Assembly: GCA_046074525.1 (NCBI GenBank)
Contig: JBJTOK010000043.1
Span: forward strand, 62,001 to 126,000
Source: JAHEZL01 sp046074525
GTDB taxonomy: Bacteria; Bacteroidota; Bacteroidia; Flavobacteriales_C; GCA-002722245
Direction of reading: 5' to 3'
Length of the DNA: 64,000 bases
A program made the position numbers and the translations under genes. This document shows, in pieces, positions 35,374 through 44,686 of the stretch (positions are counted from its first letter, which is position 1; every line of letters starts with the position of its first letter). The notes under the pieces are model-generated. The model was not told where the DNA came from and did not search any database. It saw only the letters and a program-made list of their open reading frames with translations.

Positions 35374-36867
35374 TTATGCTTTAAAGGCCCCCAAAGCATC
35401 CGCAATCTTGCGATCGTTGCCCAAACGCGGCACTTTATTTTGTCCGCCTAATTTTCCTTCCGACTTCATATAAGCAATGAAGCCGTCTTTGGAAATTTCA
35501 GTAAGGACAAGGGTTCTGAGGATATTTCCGGTGATGAGATCTTTGTAATAAGTATTTTGTTTCACCATTTGTTCATCGAGGAATTTTGTGAAAGCCTCTA
35601 CATCCGCAGGACGCTTTTTGAACTCTACAAACCACTCGTGGTAAGGCAATCCTTCTTTTGGTCCCACTTGCGGAGCGACAGTAAATTCGGTGACTTCCAC
35701 ACCAAATTTTTCACAAGCGGCGATCATGGCGCGATCCACTTCTTCGCCAATTACGTGCTCACCAAAAGCAGAAATAAAATGTTTAATTCTTCCGGAAACA
35801 ATGATTCTGTATGGATTCAACGAAACGAATTTCACCGTATCGCCAATGTTGTAACCGAATAAACCGGCATTGGTGCTGAGGATGATCGCGTAGTTCACAC
35901 CAAGTTTCACGTCCTTCAAAGAAATGCGCGTTGGATTTTCATTGAAAAAATCATCCGCAGGAATAAATTCAAAGAAAATCCCGGCGTTGGTATTGAGCAA
36001 TAAACCTTCCTGTTTTTGTGAATCCTGAAAAGCAATAAATCCCTCTGAAGCAGGGTATACCTCTACAGTGGGAATGCTCCTCCCAATGATATTTTCGAGA
36101 ATAGGTTTGTAAGGACGGTAGTTCACGCCGCCTTGTACAAAGAGGGAAAAATTAGGAAACACATCCTTGATCTGCTTTCCCGTTTTTGCCTGAATGCGCT
36201 CGAAATACATCTGCACCCATGGCGGAATGCCCGAAATTACGCGCATATCCTCCTTCACCGTCTCTTCAATAATAGCATCAAGCTTGGTTTCCCAGTCACT
36301 GATGCAATTGGTTTCATAAGAAGGCATCCTGTTCTTCTGGAGGTACTTTGGAACGTGGTGCGCTGTAATTCCCGACAAGCGGCCGGTTGGTGTTTTAAAT
36401 TTATTATCCAGTTCGGGACTGCCCTGCAGGAAAATCATTTTTCCGTCGACAAATTCTGCTTTGCCTGTTTCGGCGATGTAAAGCAAAATAGCGTTGCGCG
36501 CAGCAGTGATGTGATGCGGCATAGAATCCTTGGAAATAGGAATGTATTTCACTCCTGAAGTCGTACCGGAAGTTTTGCTGAAATACATTGGAAGGCCAGG
36601 CCACAGCACATTTTCCTCATCCTGTTTTATTCTTTCAATATACTGCTTGATGCCCTCGTAATCTTTTACCGGAACCGCCTTTTTATAATCTTCGTAATTC
36701 TTGATAGATGCGAATTTATGATCCTTCCCGAAAGCGGTATCCTTAGCTTTTTCCAATAACATTTTCAGCGTTGCATCCTGCAATTCCACAGCACGCGCAG
36801 CTTCTTTATAAACTTTTTTGGCAATGTATTTTGCAAACGGTTTGCTTAACGCAGCTTTAAGTCCCAT
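35374..36867 (-). CDS. GH3 family acyl-adenylate/amide-synthetase-like protein
   Basis: 497 residues. The ATP-binding motif of the GH3 family is visible as YFSKTSGTTSGVKYIPIS (about residues 90-107), then the middle VEVYPASEGFIAFQD and the C-terminal block GYNIGDTVKFVSLNPYRIIVSGRIKHFISAFGEHV, which binds the adenylate. GH3 proteins in plants conjugate amino acids to jasmonate or auxin; bacterial homologues are common in Bacteroidota but their substrates are unknown. The gene heads a GH3-dxr-rseP run, and is divergent from a GT9 gene with an 86-bp spacer. The function is by family only. Confidence 0.87.
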   Translation of the reverse strand: MGLKAALSKPFAKYIAKKVYKEAARAVELQDATLKMLLEKAKDTAFGKDHKFASIKNYEDYKKAVPVKDYEGIKQYIERIKQDEENVLWPGLPMYFSKTSGTTSGVKYIPISKDSMPHHITAARNAILLYIAETGKAEFVDGKMIFLQGSPELDNKFKTPTGRLSGITAHHVPKYLQKNRMPSYETNCISDWETKLDAIIEETVKEDMRVISGIPPWVQMYFERIQAKTGKQIKDVFPNFSLFVQGGVNYRPYKPILENIIGRSIPTVEVYPASEGFIAFQDSQKQEGLLLNTNAGIFFEFIPADDFFNENPTRISLKDVKLGVNYAIILSTNAGLFGYNIGDTVKFVSLNPYRIIVSGRIKHFISAFGEHVIGEEVDRAMIAACEKFGVEVTEFTVAPQVGPKEGLPYHEWFVEFKKRPADVEAFTKFLDEQMVKQNTYYKDLITGNILRTLVLTEISKDGFIAYMKSEGKLGGQNKVPRLGNDRKIADALGAFKA

Positions 36868-36953
36868 GTGATTTTTATGATGTCGCTAAAGTAAAAAATT
36901 TAACCCCATTTCTTTCGTTTCTGGTTTAAAGAAATGAATCCTATTTTTACCAA

Positions 36954-37997
36954 ATGCAACTGAAGATCCATTATTATCTCGAAAGCTGGAAAGAAAAATT
37001 GTACTACGTTTTTTCCATCCTTCTGAGCAAATGGATCAACAAAGGAAAAACACCGCCCGCAAAATTCCAGCGCATTTTGATCATCAAGATTGATGAAATT
37101 GGCGATATGATTACTGCCCTGCCTTCCTTCGAAACGTTAAGAAAATCGCATCCCGAAGCAGAAATTACGCTGCTATGCAAAGGTCTGGTGAAAAACATAG
37201 TCAGCGCCGATCCCTCCCTGGATAAAATCGCAGTCAGCAAATCCGAACTCACTGGAAAATACGATCTCATTATTGATTTGCGCGGCAACTGGAGCATGTT
37301 GTGGTTTGCCTTGTTCAATGCGCCAAAATTCCGATTGGAACGCGGTGCCATCCGACTAAAAAACAAAAATGCAGGCGGACACAAACACGAAGTGGAAGTG
37401 AATTACCAGATCATGGAAACGGTGCTGAAAAACATTCCCGAAAAATTTGCTCTCCGACCAGCTCTTAGTGAGGAAGACCGGACTTTCGCAAAAAGATGGT
37501 GCGCAGAAAATAAACTTATTTCCTTTGCTATTTTACACGCTGGAGCCCGTCGCCCATTGAAACAATGGGCTCCTGAACGTTTTCAAAAAATCGCGGAATA
37601 CCTGAATAAAAAGGGCTTTCAAATCGTATTTGGCGGCGGACCCGAAGACGCTGAAGTCAATAACAACATTATCAAACAACTGAAATTTCCCGCGATCAAC
37701 CTCGCAGGAAAATGTTCCTTAACCCAATTTGCCGCCATTTGTGGCGAAGCCAAACTTTTCATTGGCAACGATAGTGGTCCGATGCACCTGGCATCAGCCA
37801 TGAACATTCCGGTCATCGGTTTGTTTGGCCCAAGCATCACTGAAACCTTCCGTCCTTATCACGACAAAGGAAGCTTTATTCATTACAAATTGCCTTGTAA
37901 TCCCTGCGATCAGATTCATTGCATTCAGCCGAACGATATTTGCATTAATAAAATCTCGGTGGAAGAAGTGGTGAGGAAAATTGAAAGTTTGCTGTGA
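36954..37997 (+). CDS. Glycosyltransferase family 9 (heptosyltransferase-like)
   Basis: 347 residues with a basic N-terminus. Two GT-B Rossmann halves are visible: ILIIKIDEIGDMITALPSFETL near residue 40 and ILHAGARRPLKQWAPERFQKIAEYL about residue 192. Later come GNDSGPMHLASAMNIPVIGLFGPS, the nucleotide-sugar site, and a Cys-rich tail PCNPCDQIHC. It probably transfers heptose (ADP-heptose) or a related sugar to lipopolysaccharide core at the inner membrane face. Which sugar is uncertain. It converges with the M23 gene with a 4-bp gap. Confidence 0.9.
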   Translation: MQLKIHYYLESWKEKLYYVFSILLSKWINKGKTPPAKFQRILIIKIDEIGDMITALPSFETLRKSHPEAEITLLCKGLVKNIVSADPSLDKIAVSKSELTGKYDLIIDLRGNWSMLWFALFNAPKFRLERGAIRLKNKNAGGHKHEVEVNYQIMETVLKNIPEKFALRPALSEEDRTFAKRWCAENKLISFAILHAGARRPLKQWAPERFQKIAEYLNKKGFQIVFGGGPEDAEVNNNIIKQLKFPAINLAGKCSLTQFAAICGEAKLFIGNDSGPMHLASAMNIPVIGLFGPSITETFRPYHDKGSFIHYKLPCNPCDQIHCIQPNDICINKISVEEVVRKIESLL

Positions 37998-38001
37998 AAA
38001 T

Positions 38002-38829
38002 CTAGAAATTCATGTAATTCGAGGGATTCAAGGGCGTTCCGTTGAACCACAACTCAAAATGCAAATGCGGACCCGAGCTCTCTTCTCCGGAATTGCCAAT
38101 AATGCCAATCACTTCCCCGGCCTTGGCAAACTGTCCTTCTTTTTTAAGTAAGGCAGCATTGTGCTTATACACCGAAATCAAATTATTGGAATGCTGCAGC
38201 ACAATGGTGTTGCCTGTTTCTGCCGACCACGACGAAAACACCACCCGTCCGTTCAAGGTAGCCTTTACCGCTTCATTCTTGTTGGTCACGATATCAATGC
38301 CATAATGCTTTTCCTGGTAGTTGAAGTGCTTGGAAACATATCCCGATAGAGGGGAAAAAAAGTGGAAATTCTTGATGGCCTGCATTTGCTCTTCGGCGGG
38401 CTGCAACACGGAAATCTGCGCAGCATCAGTACTTTGTTTATTCTGATCCTTCTCGGGAATCCACTCTTCAATCAACGAATCCAGGTGGGAATAATAAATC
38501 TCCTTGCCCCTGAGCTGATCCTCTATCTGGTTAGCCATCTGGGCATCCTGTATAATCACATCTTCCTGTGCAGAAGTTAAAAAACCAGGCACCATCTTTT
38601 GCAAAGGAGTGTACGCCAGGGCTAAAAAGGCGAGAAAGAAAATCACTGCCACAACAACAATACCCATAGCGATTAATGAAATCAGCCTCGACTTAAAAAA
38701 TATCATTTTACCGTGGCTATGCTCCACTTCTTCAACCACCAAAACATGCTGTCTTTTCAGCTTGTTCAGTATTTTCTTACTTTTATCGCTAACGGATTCT
38801 TTCAAAGTGGATCTTGTGTATTGAAACAA
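38002..38829 (-). CDS. Membrane-anchored M23 (LytM) peptidase
   Basis: 275 residues. A cytoplasmic tail of about 45 residues, one membrane helix (about 50-72, LIAMGIVVVAVIFFLAFLAL), a coiled-coil-like linker (DQLRGKEIYYSHLDSLIEE), and a C-terminal LytM domain. Metal ligands are in HYGIDIV (H and D) and GPHLHFEL (last His), with a conserved His in SVYKHNAALL. All are intact, so an active endopeptidase that cuts or remodels peptidoglycan crosslinks is likely. The gene is divergent from porW with 57 bp between starts. A link to T9SS assembly, which needs gaps in the cell wall, is speculation. Confidence 0.92.
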   Translation of the reverse strand: MFQYTRSTLKESVSDKSKKILNKLKRQHVLVVEEVEHSHGKMIFFKSRLISLIAMGIVVVAVIFFLAFLALAYTPLQKMVPGFLTSAQEDVIIQDAQMANQIEDQLRGKEIYYSHLDSLIEEWIPEKDQNKQSTDAAQISVLQPAEEQMQAIKNFHFFSPLSGYVSKHFNYQEKHYGIDIVTNKNEAVKATLNGRVVFSSWSAETGNTIVLQHSNNLISVYKHNAALLKKEGQFAKAGEVIGIIGNSGEESSGPHLHFELWFNGTPLNPSNYMNF

Positions 38830-38855
38830 ATTTAGTCATTTGCCGAAATTTAAAA

Positions 38856-38863
38856 TATTTTTG
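38856..38863 (+). promoter_or_regulatory. -7 element upstream of porW
   Basis: TATTTTTG matches TAnnTTTG and lies 24 bases before the TTG start. No -33 box at the usual distance was found; TTTG at 38839-38842 is too close. Confidence 0.35.
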
Positions 38864-38886
38864 CTCATTTTCAGTTTATACCATAC

Positions 38887-41463
38887 TTGAAACGCATTTC
38901 ATTCTATACCGCCTTATTCTTCCTGCTGCTTAATTCCTGCAGCACGGAAAAAAATGCTTTTCCCAATCGCTTCTATCACGGACTCACCACACGATACAAC
39001 GTTTATTTCAATGCCAATGAAAAACTGAAAAGCGCTGAAAATACTTTAGTAAAAACTCATTCCGACGATTATGATCAGCTGCTGGAGGTTTTTCCTTATG
39101 GCACCGAAGACAACGCAAAAGAGGTTACTCCCGATCTTGAAATTGCCATTAAAAAGGCTTCCAAAGCCATTGACAAGCACAGCATGCGCTTCAAAATAAA
39201 AAAGAAGGGCGAGGCCAAGGCAGAAGACAGGGAAGTAAATCCTTTTATTGACGATTCTTATTTCGTGCTCGGAAAATCTTATTTCTTTAAGCGCGAATAC
39301 ACACCGGCAGCCGAAATTTTTGAATATATCGCTAAGGAATACCACGACAAAAAAATAAAATACGACGCCCTCATCTGGCTGGTAAAAACATACATCGCCA
39401 TGGGCAAATATGATGATGCCCGACAAAAACTGGATATGCTGGAAAGCGATAAGGAACTCCCTAAAAACAAAAAAGCGGAATACTACGCTGTGCGAGGACA
39501 ATATTTCATCAAAACCAACGACCGCAAAGAAGCCATCAATGCTTTAAAAGAAGCTGTTGCCCTCTCAAAAAAAGGAAAGAATTCACCGCGCTGGACTTAC
39601 ATCCTTGCTCAGCTCTACCTGGAAAACGGACAAAATAAGGACGCCATAGTAATGTTTAAGAAAGTGGCCGATGCCAGCGTGAAATACGAAATGGAATTCA
39701 ACGCCCGCATTCGAATGGCGCTTTGTTACACCGAAGGTCAGAGTGTTGAAACCTACGTGAAAGATTTGCTTAAACTCGCAAAGGACGAGAAAAACAAAGA
39801 ATATCTCGATCAGGTACATTACGCCATTGCACAATTGTATCTCAAGGAAAACCAGAAAGACAAAGCTGAAGAAAATTTCCTGCTGGCTGCACGCAGCAGC
39901 GTGAGCAATCCTAAACAAAAAGCACTGGCCTACCTGGCGCTGGCCGAAATGAATTTCGAGCAATCGGATTATGTTGCTGCATCTGCTTACTACGACAGCA
40001 CGATGACGGTTTTGCCAACCACCCATCCTGCTTACGAAAAAACGCTGGTGAAGAAAAACAGCTTATCGGAAATTGTTGTACAGATTGAAATTATTCAGAT
40101 CGAAGACAGTCTGCAAAAAATGGCCGCTCTGCCTGAAGAATTGCGCCTCAAAAAAATCGACAAGTTGATTCAGGCTATCCGTGAAAAAGAAGACCGTGAT
40201 GCCGAACAGGACCTGTTGAAACAAGATGCAGCGACGCGACAAACAACGCTCAACGAACCTTCTGATGAAAACGCAAAATGGTATTTCTACAACCCTAAGT
40301 TAATTGCCGCCGGACAAGCAAAATTCATTGGCGTTTGGGGTTCCCGAAAACTGGAAGACAACTGGAGGAGAAAAAATAAAAATATGGTGGCTTTCGGTGC
40401 CGATGGCGATGAAAATTCAGCCGCAGCAACAGGAAGCGGTGAGGCGGGAACCGACAAAAAGAAAACACGTGAATATTACCTTTCTGCATTGCCTTTAACG
40501 GATGATGCTCTTCAGGCATCACGTGAAAAAATGCTGGATGCTTATTACAAACTTGGTATTTTATACAAAGACAATCTCGAGGACTTGCCTGCTGCCATCC
40601 GCACTTTTGAGGAGATGAACAAGAGGTTTCCGCAAAGCAAAAACACACTTAAGTCTTATTACCTGCTGTATCGCGCCAACCTTAAATTAAACAATGTTGA
40701 TAGAGCCGCTTATTATAAGGGCCTTATCAACAGTGAGTATCCAACCAGCGAATACGCTGCGCTCCTCAATAAAAAAGACAATACGCTAGAAGATGAACAG
40801 CAAAAAGCGATTATCAATCAGCAATACGAAAGATTACTGAACGAATACAAGAAGGGAAACTACTCACAGGTTATTTCCGACATAAAAAACATCAATGCTA
40901 CTTACAAAAAAAATGAGCTCGAAGCCCAGTTCGAATTGCTGAAAGCCTTTGCTATCGGACAAATACAGGGGAAAGAAGAATTCAAGAAAGAACTCCTGAT
41001 CGTTAAAACTTCTTATCCCGGATCTGATGCCGCAAACTCTGCCAATGATATCCTCACCGGCATGACTCCAAATAACACAACCATCAATTCAGCTCCCGAA
41101 AAAACATTTGCTCTCAACAAAAACGAAGAGCATTATTTCATCATCATCGCCGATGAAAAAAACAATGATTTCAAAGCATTGGAAAAAGATGTTTCTGATT
41201 TCTCTTCCAAATATTACGGACTCGAAAACCTGGAACAGCAAAGCATTATATGGAACGGATCACAAAAAGCCATTGTGATCAAAACCTTCCGCAAAAATGA
41301 AACGTCCATGGACTATTACAAAAACTTAAGCGCGAAAGTCCTGAATAAATATCCTAATGCCGGCAACAACTATTTCCCTGTTTCCGTGACCAACTACATT
41401 GCACTTTACAAGAGTAAAGATGTAGCGAAATATTATGAGTTTTTTGTGAAGGAGTATAAGTAA
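38887..41463 (+). CDS. porW: Type IX secretion lipoprotein PorW/SprE
   Basis: 858 residues from a TTG start that gives a proper lipoprotein signal (FLLLNSCST, Cys18). The PorW/SprE hallmark start FPNRFYHGLTTRYNVYFNANEKLK is directly visible. Multiple TPR-like repeats follow (DSYFVLGKSYFFKREYTPAAEIFEYI, YDALIWLVKTYIAMGKYDDARQKL, and others to about residue 385), then a long region with DNWRRKNKNMVAFG-type sequence and further repeats (KEEFKKELLIVKTSYPGSDAAN). PorW bridges the T9SS trans-envelope complex and the PorKN ring and is needed for secretion and gliding. It is on the opposite strand from metG, 11 bp away. This is a core T9SS gene, unlike the PorP paralogue at 3775. Confidence 0.92.
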   Translation: MKRISFYTALFFLLLNSCSTEKNAFPNRFYHGLTTRYNVYFNANEKLKSAENTLVKTHSDDYDQLLEVFPYGTEDNAKEVTPDLEIAIKKASKAIDKHSMRFKIKKKGEAKAEDREVNPFIDDSYFVLGKSYFFKREYTPAAEIFEYIAKEYHDKKIKYDALIWLVKTYIAMGKYDDARQKLDMLESDKELPKNKKAEYYAVRGQYFIKTNDRKEAINALKEAVALSKKGKNSPRWTYILAQLYLENGQNKDAIVMFKKVADASVKYEMEFNARIRMALCYTEGQSVETYVKDLLKLAKDEKNKEYLDQVHYAIAQLYLKENQKDKAEENFLLAARSSVSNPKQKALAYLALAEMNFEQSDYVAASAYYDSTMTVLPTTHPAYEKTLVKKNSLSEIVVQIEIIQIEDSLQKMAALPEELRLKKIDKLIQAIREKEDRDAEQDLLKQDAATRQTTLNEPSDENAKWYFYNPKLIAAGQAKFIGVWGSRKLEDNWRRKNKNMVAFGADGDENSAAATGSGEAGTDKKKTREYYLSALPLTDDALQASREKMLDAYYKLGILYKDNLEDLPAAIRTFEEMNKRFPQSKNTLKSYYLLYRANLKLNNVDRAAYYKGLINSEYPTSEYAALLNKKDNTLEDEQQKAIINQQYERLLNEYKKGNYSQVISDIKNINATYKKNELEAQFELLKAFAIGQIQGKEEFKKELLIVKTSYPGSDAANSANDILTGMTPNNTTINSAPEKTFALNKNEEHYFIIIADEKNNDFKALEKDVSDFSSKYYGLENLEQQSIIWNGSQKAIVIKTFRKNETSMDYYKNLSAKVLNKYPNAGNNYFPVSVTNYIALYKSKDVAKYYEFFVKEYK

Positions 41464-41474
41464 CTCTTTTCTTG

Positions 41475-43520
41475 CTATCTCACTCCTCCCCCATTATCCA
41501 TCTGCTTCACAGGAGATACAAATGCCAGCTCCCCCTTGCTGTTTTCCGCCATCAGGATCATGCCTTGCGATTCAATGCCTTTGATATTTCGTGGTGCGAG
41601 ATTAACAAGAATACTCACTTGTTTGCCAATAATATCTTCGGGTTTGTAATACTCGGCAATCCCAGAAACAACAGTACGCTGATCAATACCTGTATCAATC
41701 TTCAGCTTCAGCAATTTAGCTGTTTTAGGTACTTTTTCCGCTTCGAGAATGGTGCCGATGCGAATGTCCATTTTTGAAAATTCATCAAACGATACATTTT
41801 CCTTTTGCGGAGCTGCACCCGATTTTGCCTGCTGGGCCTGAGCCCTGGAAGCATTCAGTTTTTCGAGTTGAGCAGCAATCACCTGATCTTCAATTTTGGC
41901 AAAAAGTATTTGTGCCGGGCCGATCTGACGGGCATCTGTAAGCAAATCATCTTTCTCGGCATCACTCCACTTTGTGTTGGAAATGCCCAGTGCATCCGCC
42001 ATTTTTTTAGTGGTCTCTGGCAGGAAGGGACTCCCCAAAACACTAATCTTTGCAGCTATTTCCAACGCAACACGCAAAATAGTTGCCACTCTTTCAGGAT
42101 TGTCTTTAATCTTCCAAGGCTCAGTATCCGCGAGATATTTATTTCCAAGGTTCGACAATTTCATCAGCTCAGCCAAAGCTTCGCGGAAGCGGAATTTGTC
42201 CAGACTTTCAGAGATGCGACCATGAAAATATTTTGCCTGTTTCAAGGTGTTGTCATCAATCTCCTCTATCGTAGAATACGCCGGCACTGCGCCTTTACAG
42301 AATTTATGCGTGAGCACAAAAGCGCGGTTGACGAAGTTGCCGAGGTTAGCCGCCAGCTCATTGTTGTTGCGCGCCTGAAAATCCTTCCAGGTAAAATCAG
42401 CATCTTTTGTCTCCGGCATATTGGCGCAAAGCACATAGCGCAAAACATCGGTTTTATCAGGGAAATCAGCGAGAAACTCATGCAGCCAAACTGCCCAGTT
42501 TCCTGAGGTGGAGAATTTTTCTCCTTCGAGATTGAGGAATTCATTCGCCGGAACATTCGTCGGCAGAATATAATCATCAAACAATTTCAGCATTGCCGGG
42601 AAGATGATGCAATGGAAAACAATATTGTCTTTGCCAATAAAATGGATCAGCTTTGACTTTCCTTCTTCCTTCCAGTAATCCTCCCATTTACGGGTTTTGT
42701 CGTTGGCAAGCAATTCCTTGGTGAAAGAAATATAGCCGATGGGCGCGTCAAACCAAACGTACAGCACTTTTCCTTCGCCGCCCTTCACCGGAACAGGAAT
42801 GCCCCAGTCGAGATCGCGCGTGATGGCACGTGGATGCAATCCCGCTTCCAGCCAGCTTTTGCACTGACCGTATACATTCAATTTCCAATCCTGGTGACCT
42901 TCTAAAATCCAGGCCTTGAGCCATTCTTCATGTTCGTTCAAAGGAAGGAACCAGTGTTTGGTTTGTTTCAAAACAGGTTTATTTCCGCTGAGTGCAGATC
43001 GCGGATTGATGAGGTCGGTAGCATTTAAAGTAGATCCGCATTTCTCGCACTGATCGCCATAAGCTTTCTCATTGGCGCAATGCGGACAGGTTCCGATAAT
43101 GTATCTATCCGCAAGGAATTGTTTGTTCGCTTCATCATAGTACTGCTCTGTCACTTCTTCAGTGAAAGCGCCATCTGCATGCAGTTTTTTAAATAAATCG
43201 GAAGCCGTTTGATAATGCGTTTTGGAAGTCGTCTTCGAAAAAATATCCAGTGTAATCCCCAATTGTTTCAGGGAATCATCAATGATCTTGTGGTATTTAT
43301 CCACCACCTGCTGAGGTGTTACACCTTCGTTCTTTGCCTTGATGGTAATGGGCACGCCGTGTTCATCCGTACCGCCAATAAAAACAACATCCTCTCCTTT
43401 TGCGCGGAGATAGCGCACATAAATATCGGCAGGAATATACACGCCCGTTACATGTCCAAGGTGCAAAGGTCCATTGGCGTAGGGAAGCGCGGTGGTGATG
43501 GTGTATCGTTGTTGTGTCAT
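41475..43520 (-). CDS. metG: Methionyl-tRNA synthetase
   Basis: 681 residues. HIGH motif in ALPYANGPLHLGHVTGVYIP, a two-knuckle zinc-binding insert (CPHCANEKAYGDQCEKCGS), and a KMSKS equivalent KFSTSGN. A C-terminal tRNA-binding (EMAP/Trbp111) domain is at about residues 570-681 (FDEFSKMDIRIGTILEAEKVPKTAKLLKLKID). This is the usual dimerising two-domain architecture. It charges tRNA-Met, including the initiator. The enzyme stands alone here. Confidence 0.97.
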   Translation of the reverse strand: MTQQRYTITTALPYANGPLHLGHVTGVYIPADIYVRYLRAKGEDVVFIGGTDEHGVPITIKAKNEGVTPQQVVDKYHKIIDDSLKQLGITLDIFSKTTSKTHYQTASDLFKKLHADGAFTEEVTEQYYDEANKQFLADRYIIGTCPHCANEKAYGDQCEKCGSTLNATDLINPRSALSGNKPVLKQTKHWFLPLNEHEEWLKAWILEGHQDWKLNVYGQCKSWLEAGLHPRAITRDLDWGIPVPVKGGEGKVLYVWFDAPIGYISFTKELLANDKTRKWEDYWKEEGKSKLIHFIGKDNIVFHCIIFPAMLKLFDDYILPTNVPANEFLNLEGEKFSTSGNWAVWLHEFLADFPDKTDVLRYVLCANMPETKDADFTWKDFQARNNNELAANLGNFVNRAFVLTHKFCKGAVPAYSTIEEIDDNTLKQAKYFHGRISESLDKFRFREALAELMKLSNLGNKYLADTEPWKIKDNPERVATILRVALEIAAKISVLGSPFLPETTKKMADALGISNTKWSDAEKDDLLTDARQIGPAQILFAKIEDQVIAAQLEKLNASRAQAQQAKSGAAPQKENVSFDEFSKMDIRIGTILEAEKVPKTAKLLKLKIDTGIDQRTVVSGIAEYYKPEDIIGKQVSILVNLAPRNIKGIESQGMILMAENSKGELAFVSPVKQMDNGGGVR

Positions 43521-43614
43521 AGGGTAAAGATAAAAGTAATTAGGAAGGAATGATAATGTTTGAATAACCTTGAATTAGAATTTGTAATTTCACTAAATTC
43601 TCAAATGATAAAAC

Positions 43615-44643
43615 ATGAGTCTTTCCTCTATTCTTCGAAAAGAAAATAATAGAAAAAACGTAAAAACATGGTTTCGGCAAAATTTCCCATTGCCAAAAAT
43701 TAATTCTGAAAAAAGCATTTTAATTAAGTCCAAATACTATTCCCCTAGCCTTATCGGTACAGCTTTCGATTATTTGATGAGATTTGAAATTAAGCGCATA
43801 AATAAAAATACTTTTGAAAATCAATGGAACGCGGATGTAGTTATAGAAGCTTTGAAGAAGAAGTTAACTGACAAAAACTCGCTTCTCGATAAAGAAAAAA
43901 AAGAAGAAATTAAACTGCTAGTATCTGACTATAGAAAAGGATTAAAAACATTAGATCGTTTCTTAAGTACAGGTGTCCCTTCAAATAAACTAATTGACTT
44001 TACGACTCTTTTAGCAAGGCTGGATTTTAAGTATCGAACAAAAACCCTAGCGTCTTTTCTCCACATTTCAGAGGATCAGGCAATTGATGAAATAAAAAAA
44101 TTACATGAAATTACTCCCTGGAACGAATTTCAAACAGAAGAAAAATGCTTTCTTAATCCAACCTTTGAAAAAGGCTCTTCTCTTGTAAATGGAGCGGATG
44201 CGGATTTAATTATTGGGAACATATTAATCGATATTAAAACTTCAAAAACACTCGAATTAACAAGGTCAGATTTTAATCAAATACTGGGATATTATATCCT
44301 TTCACTTATAGGAAAAATCAATGGTAAACACCGTTCGCCCGTAAATAAAATAGGAATTTATTTCGCTAGATATGGATACTTATGGGCTTGCTCGTTATCA
44401 GATTACTTTGATGAAAAAGAATTCAACACTCGAATTGTAAGCGAGTTTACAAGTATGATAAATGATCCTTCCATTAGCTTCCCATATAAGAAAATTAAAA
44501 AAAGAACACGCAAAAAATCACAGATTAAAAAATTCATCTCTCCCAATACTTCTAGAAAAATAAACCCGTCATCTTACCCAGAAAAGAAGAAGAAATTACC
44601 CCCTTCAACACGATTTGATCTACTCGATGATGATGTACTATAA
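43615..44643 (+). CDS. A+T-rich orphan with a PD-(D/E)XK nuclease-like core
   Basis: 342 residues, not assigned to a named family. The segment GADADLIIGNILIDIKTSK (residues 193-211) has the spacing of a PD-(D/E)XK site: Asp197, then Asp206-Ile-Lys208, next to a helix with the Gln-Y-pattern LTRSDFNQILGYYILSL, as in RecB/Cas4-type nucleases. The N-terminal SPSLIGTAFDYLMRFEI could supply the conserved acidic residue of motif I. A basic, Lys/Ser-rich tail (about 290-342) looks disordered. The DNA is visibly more A+T-rich than its neighbours and the Lys/Asn/Ile content is high, suggesting horizontal origin. No partner gene (methylase, helicase, toxin) sits beside it. Substrate unknown; a DNase or restriction-like role is inferred. 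Confidence 0.6.
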   Translation: MSLSSILRKENNRKNVKTWFRQNFPLPKINSEKSILIKSKYYSPSLIGTAFDYLMRFEIKRINKNTFENQWNADVVIEALKKKLTDKNSLLDKEKKEEIKLLVSDYRKGLKTLDRFLSTGVPSNKLIDFTTLLARLDFKYRTKTLASFLHISEDQAIDEIKKLHEITPWNEFQTEEKCFLNPTFEKGSSLVNGADADLIIGNILIDIKTSKTLELTRSDFNQILGYYILSLIGKINGKHRSPVNKIGIYFARYGYLWACSLSDYFDEKEFNTRIVSEFTSMINDPSISFPYKKIKKRTRKKSQIKKFISPNTSRKINPSSYPEKKKKLPPSTRFDLLDDDVL

Positions 44644-44686
44644 ATCTTTTACTTCTAAATTCAATACATTTGTCCAGCAACCACTT

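Noticed and set aside
41805..42506. A 233-codon open frame opposite metG
   Set aside because: Antisense to metG's catalytic and anticodon-binding regions and without features of its own.
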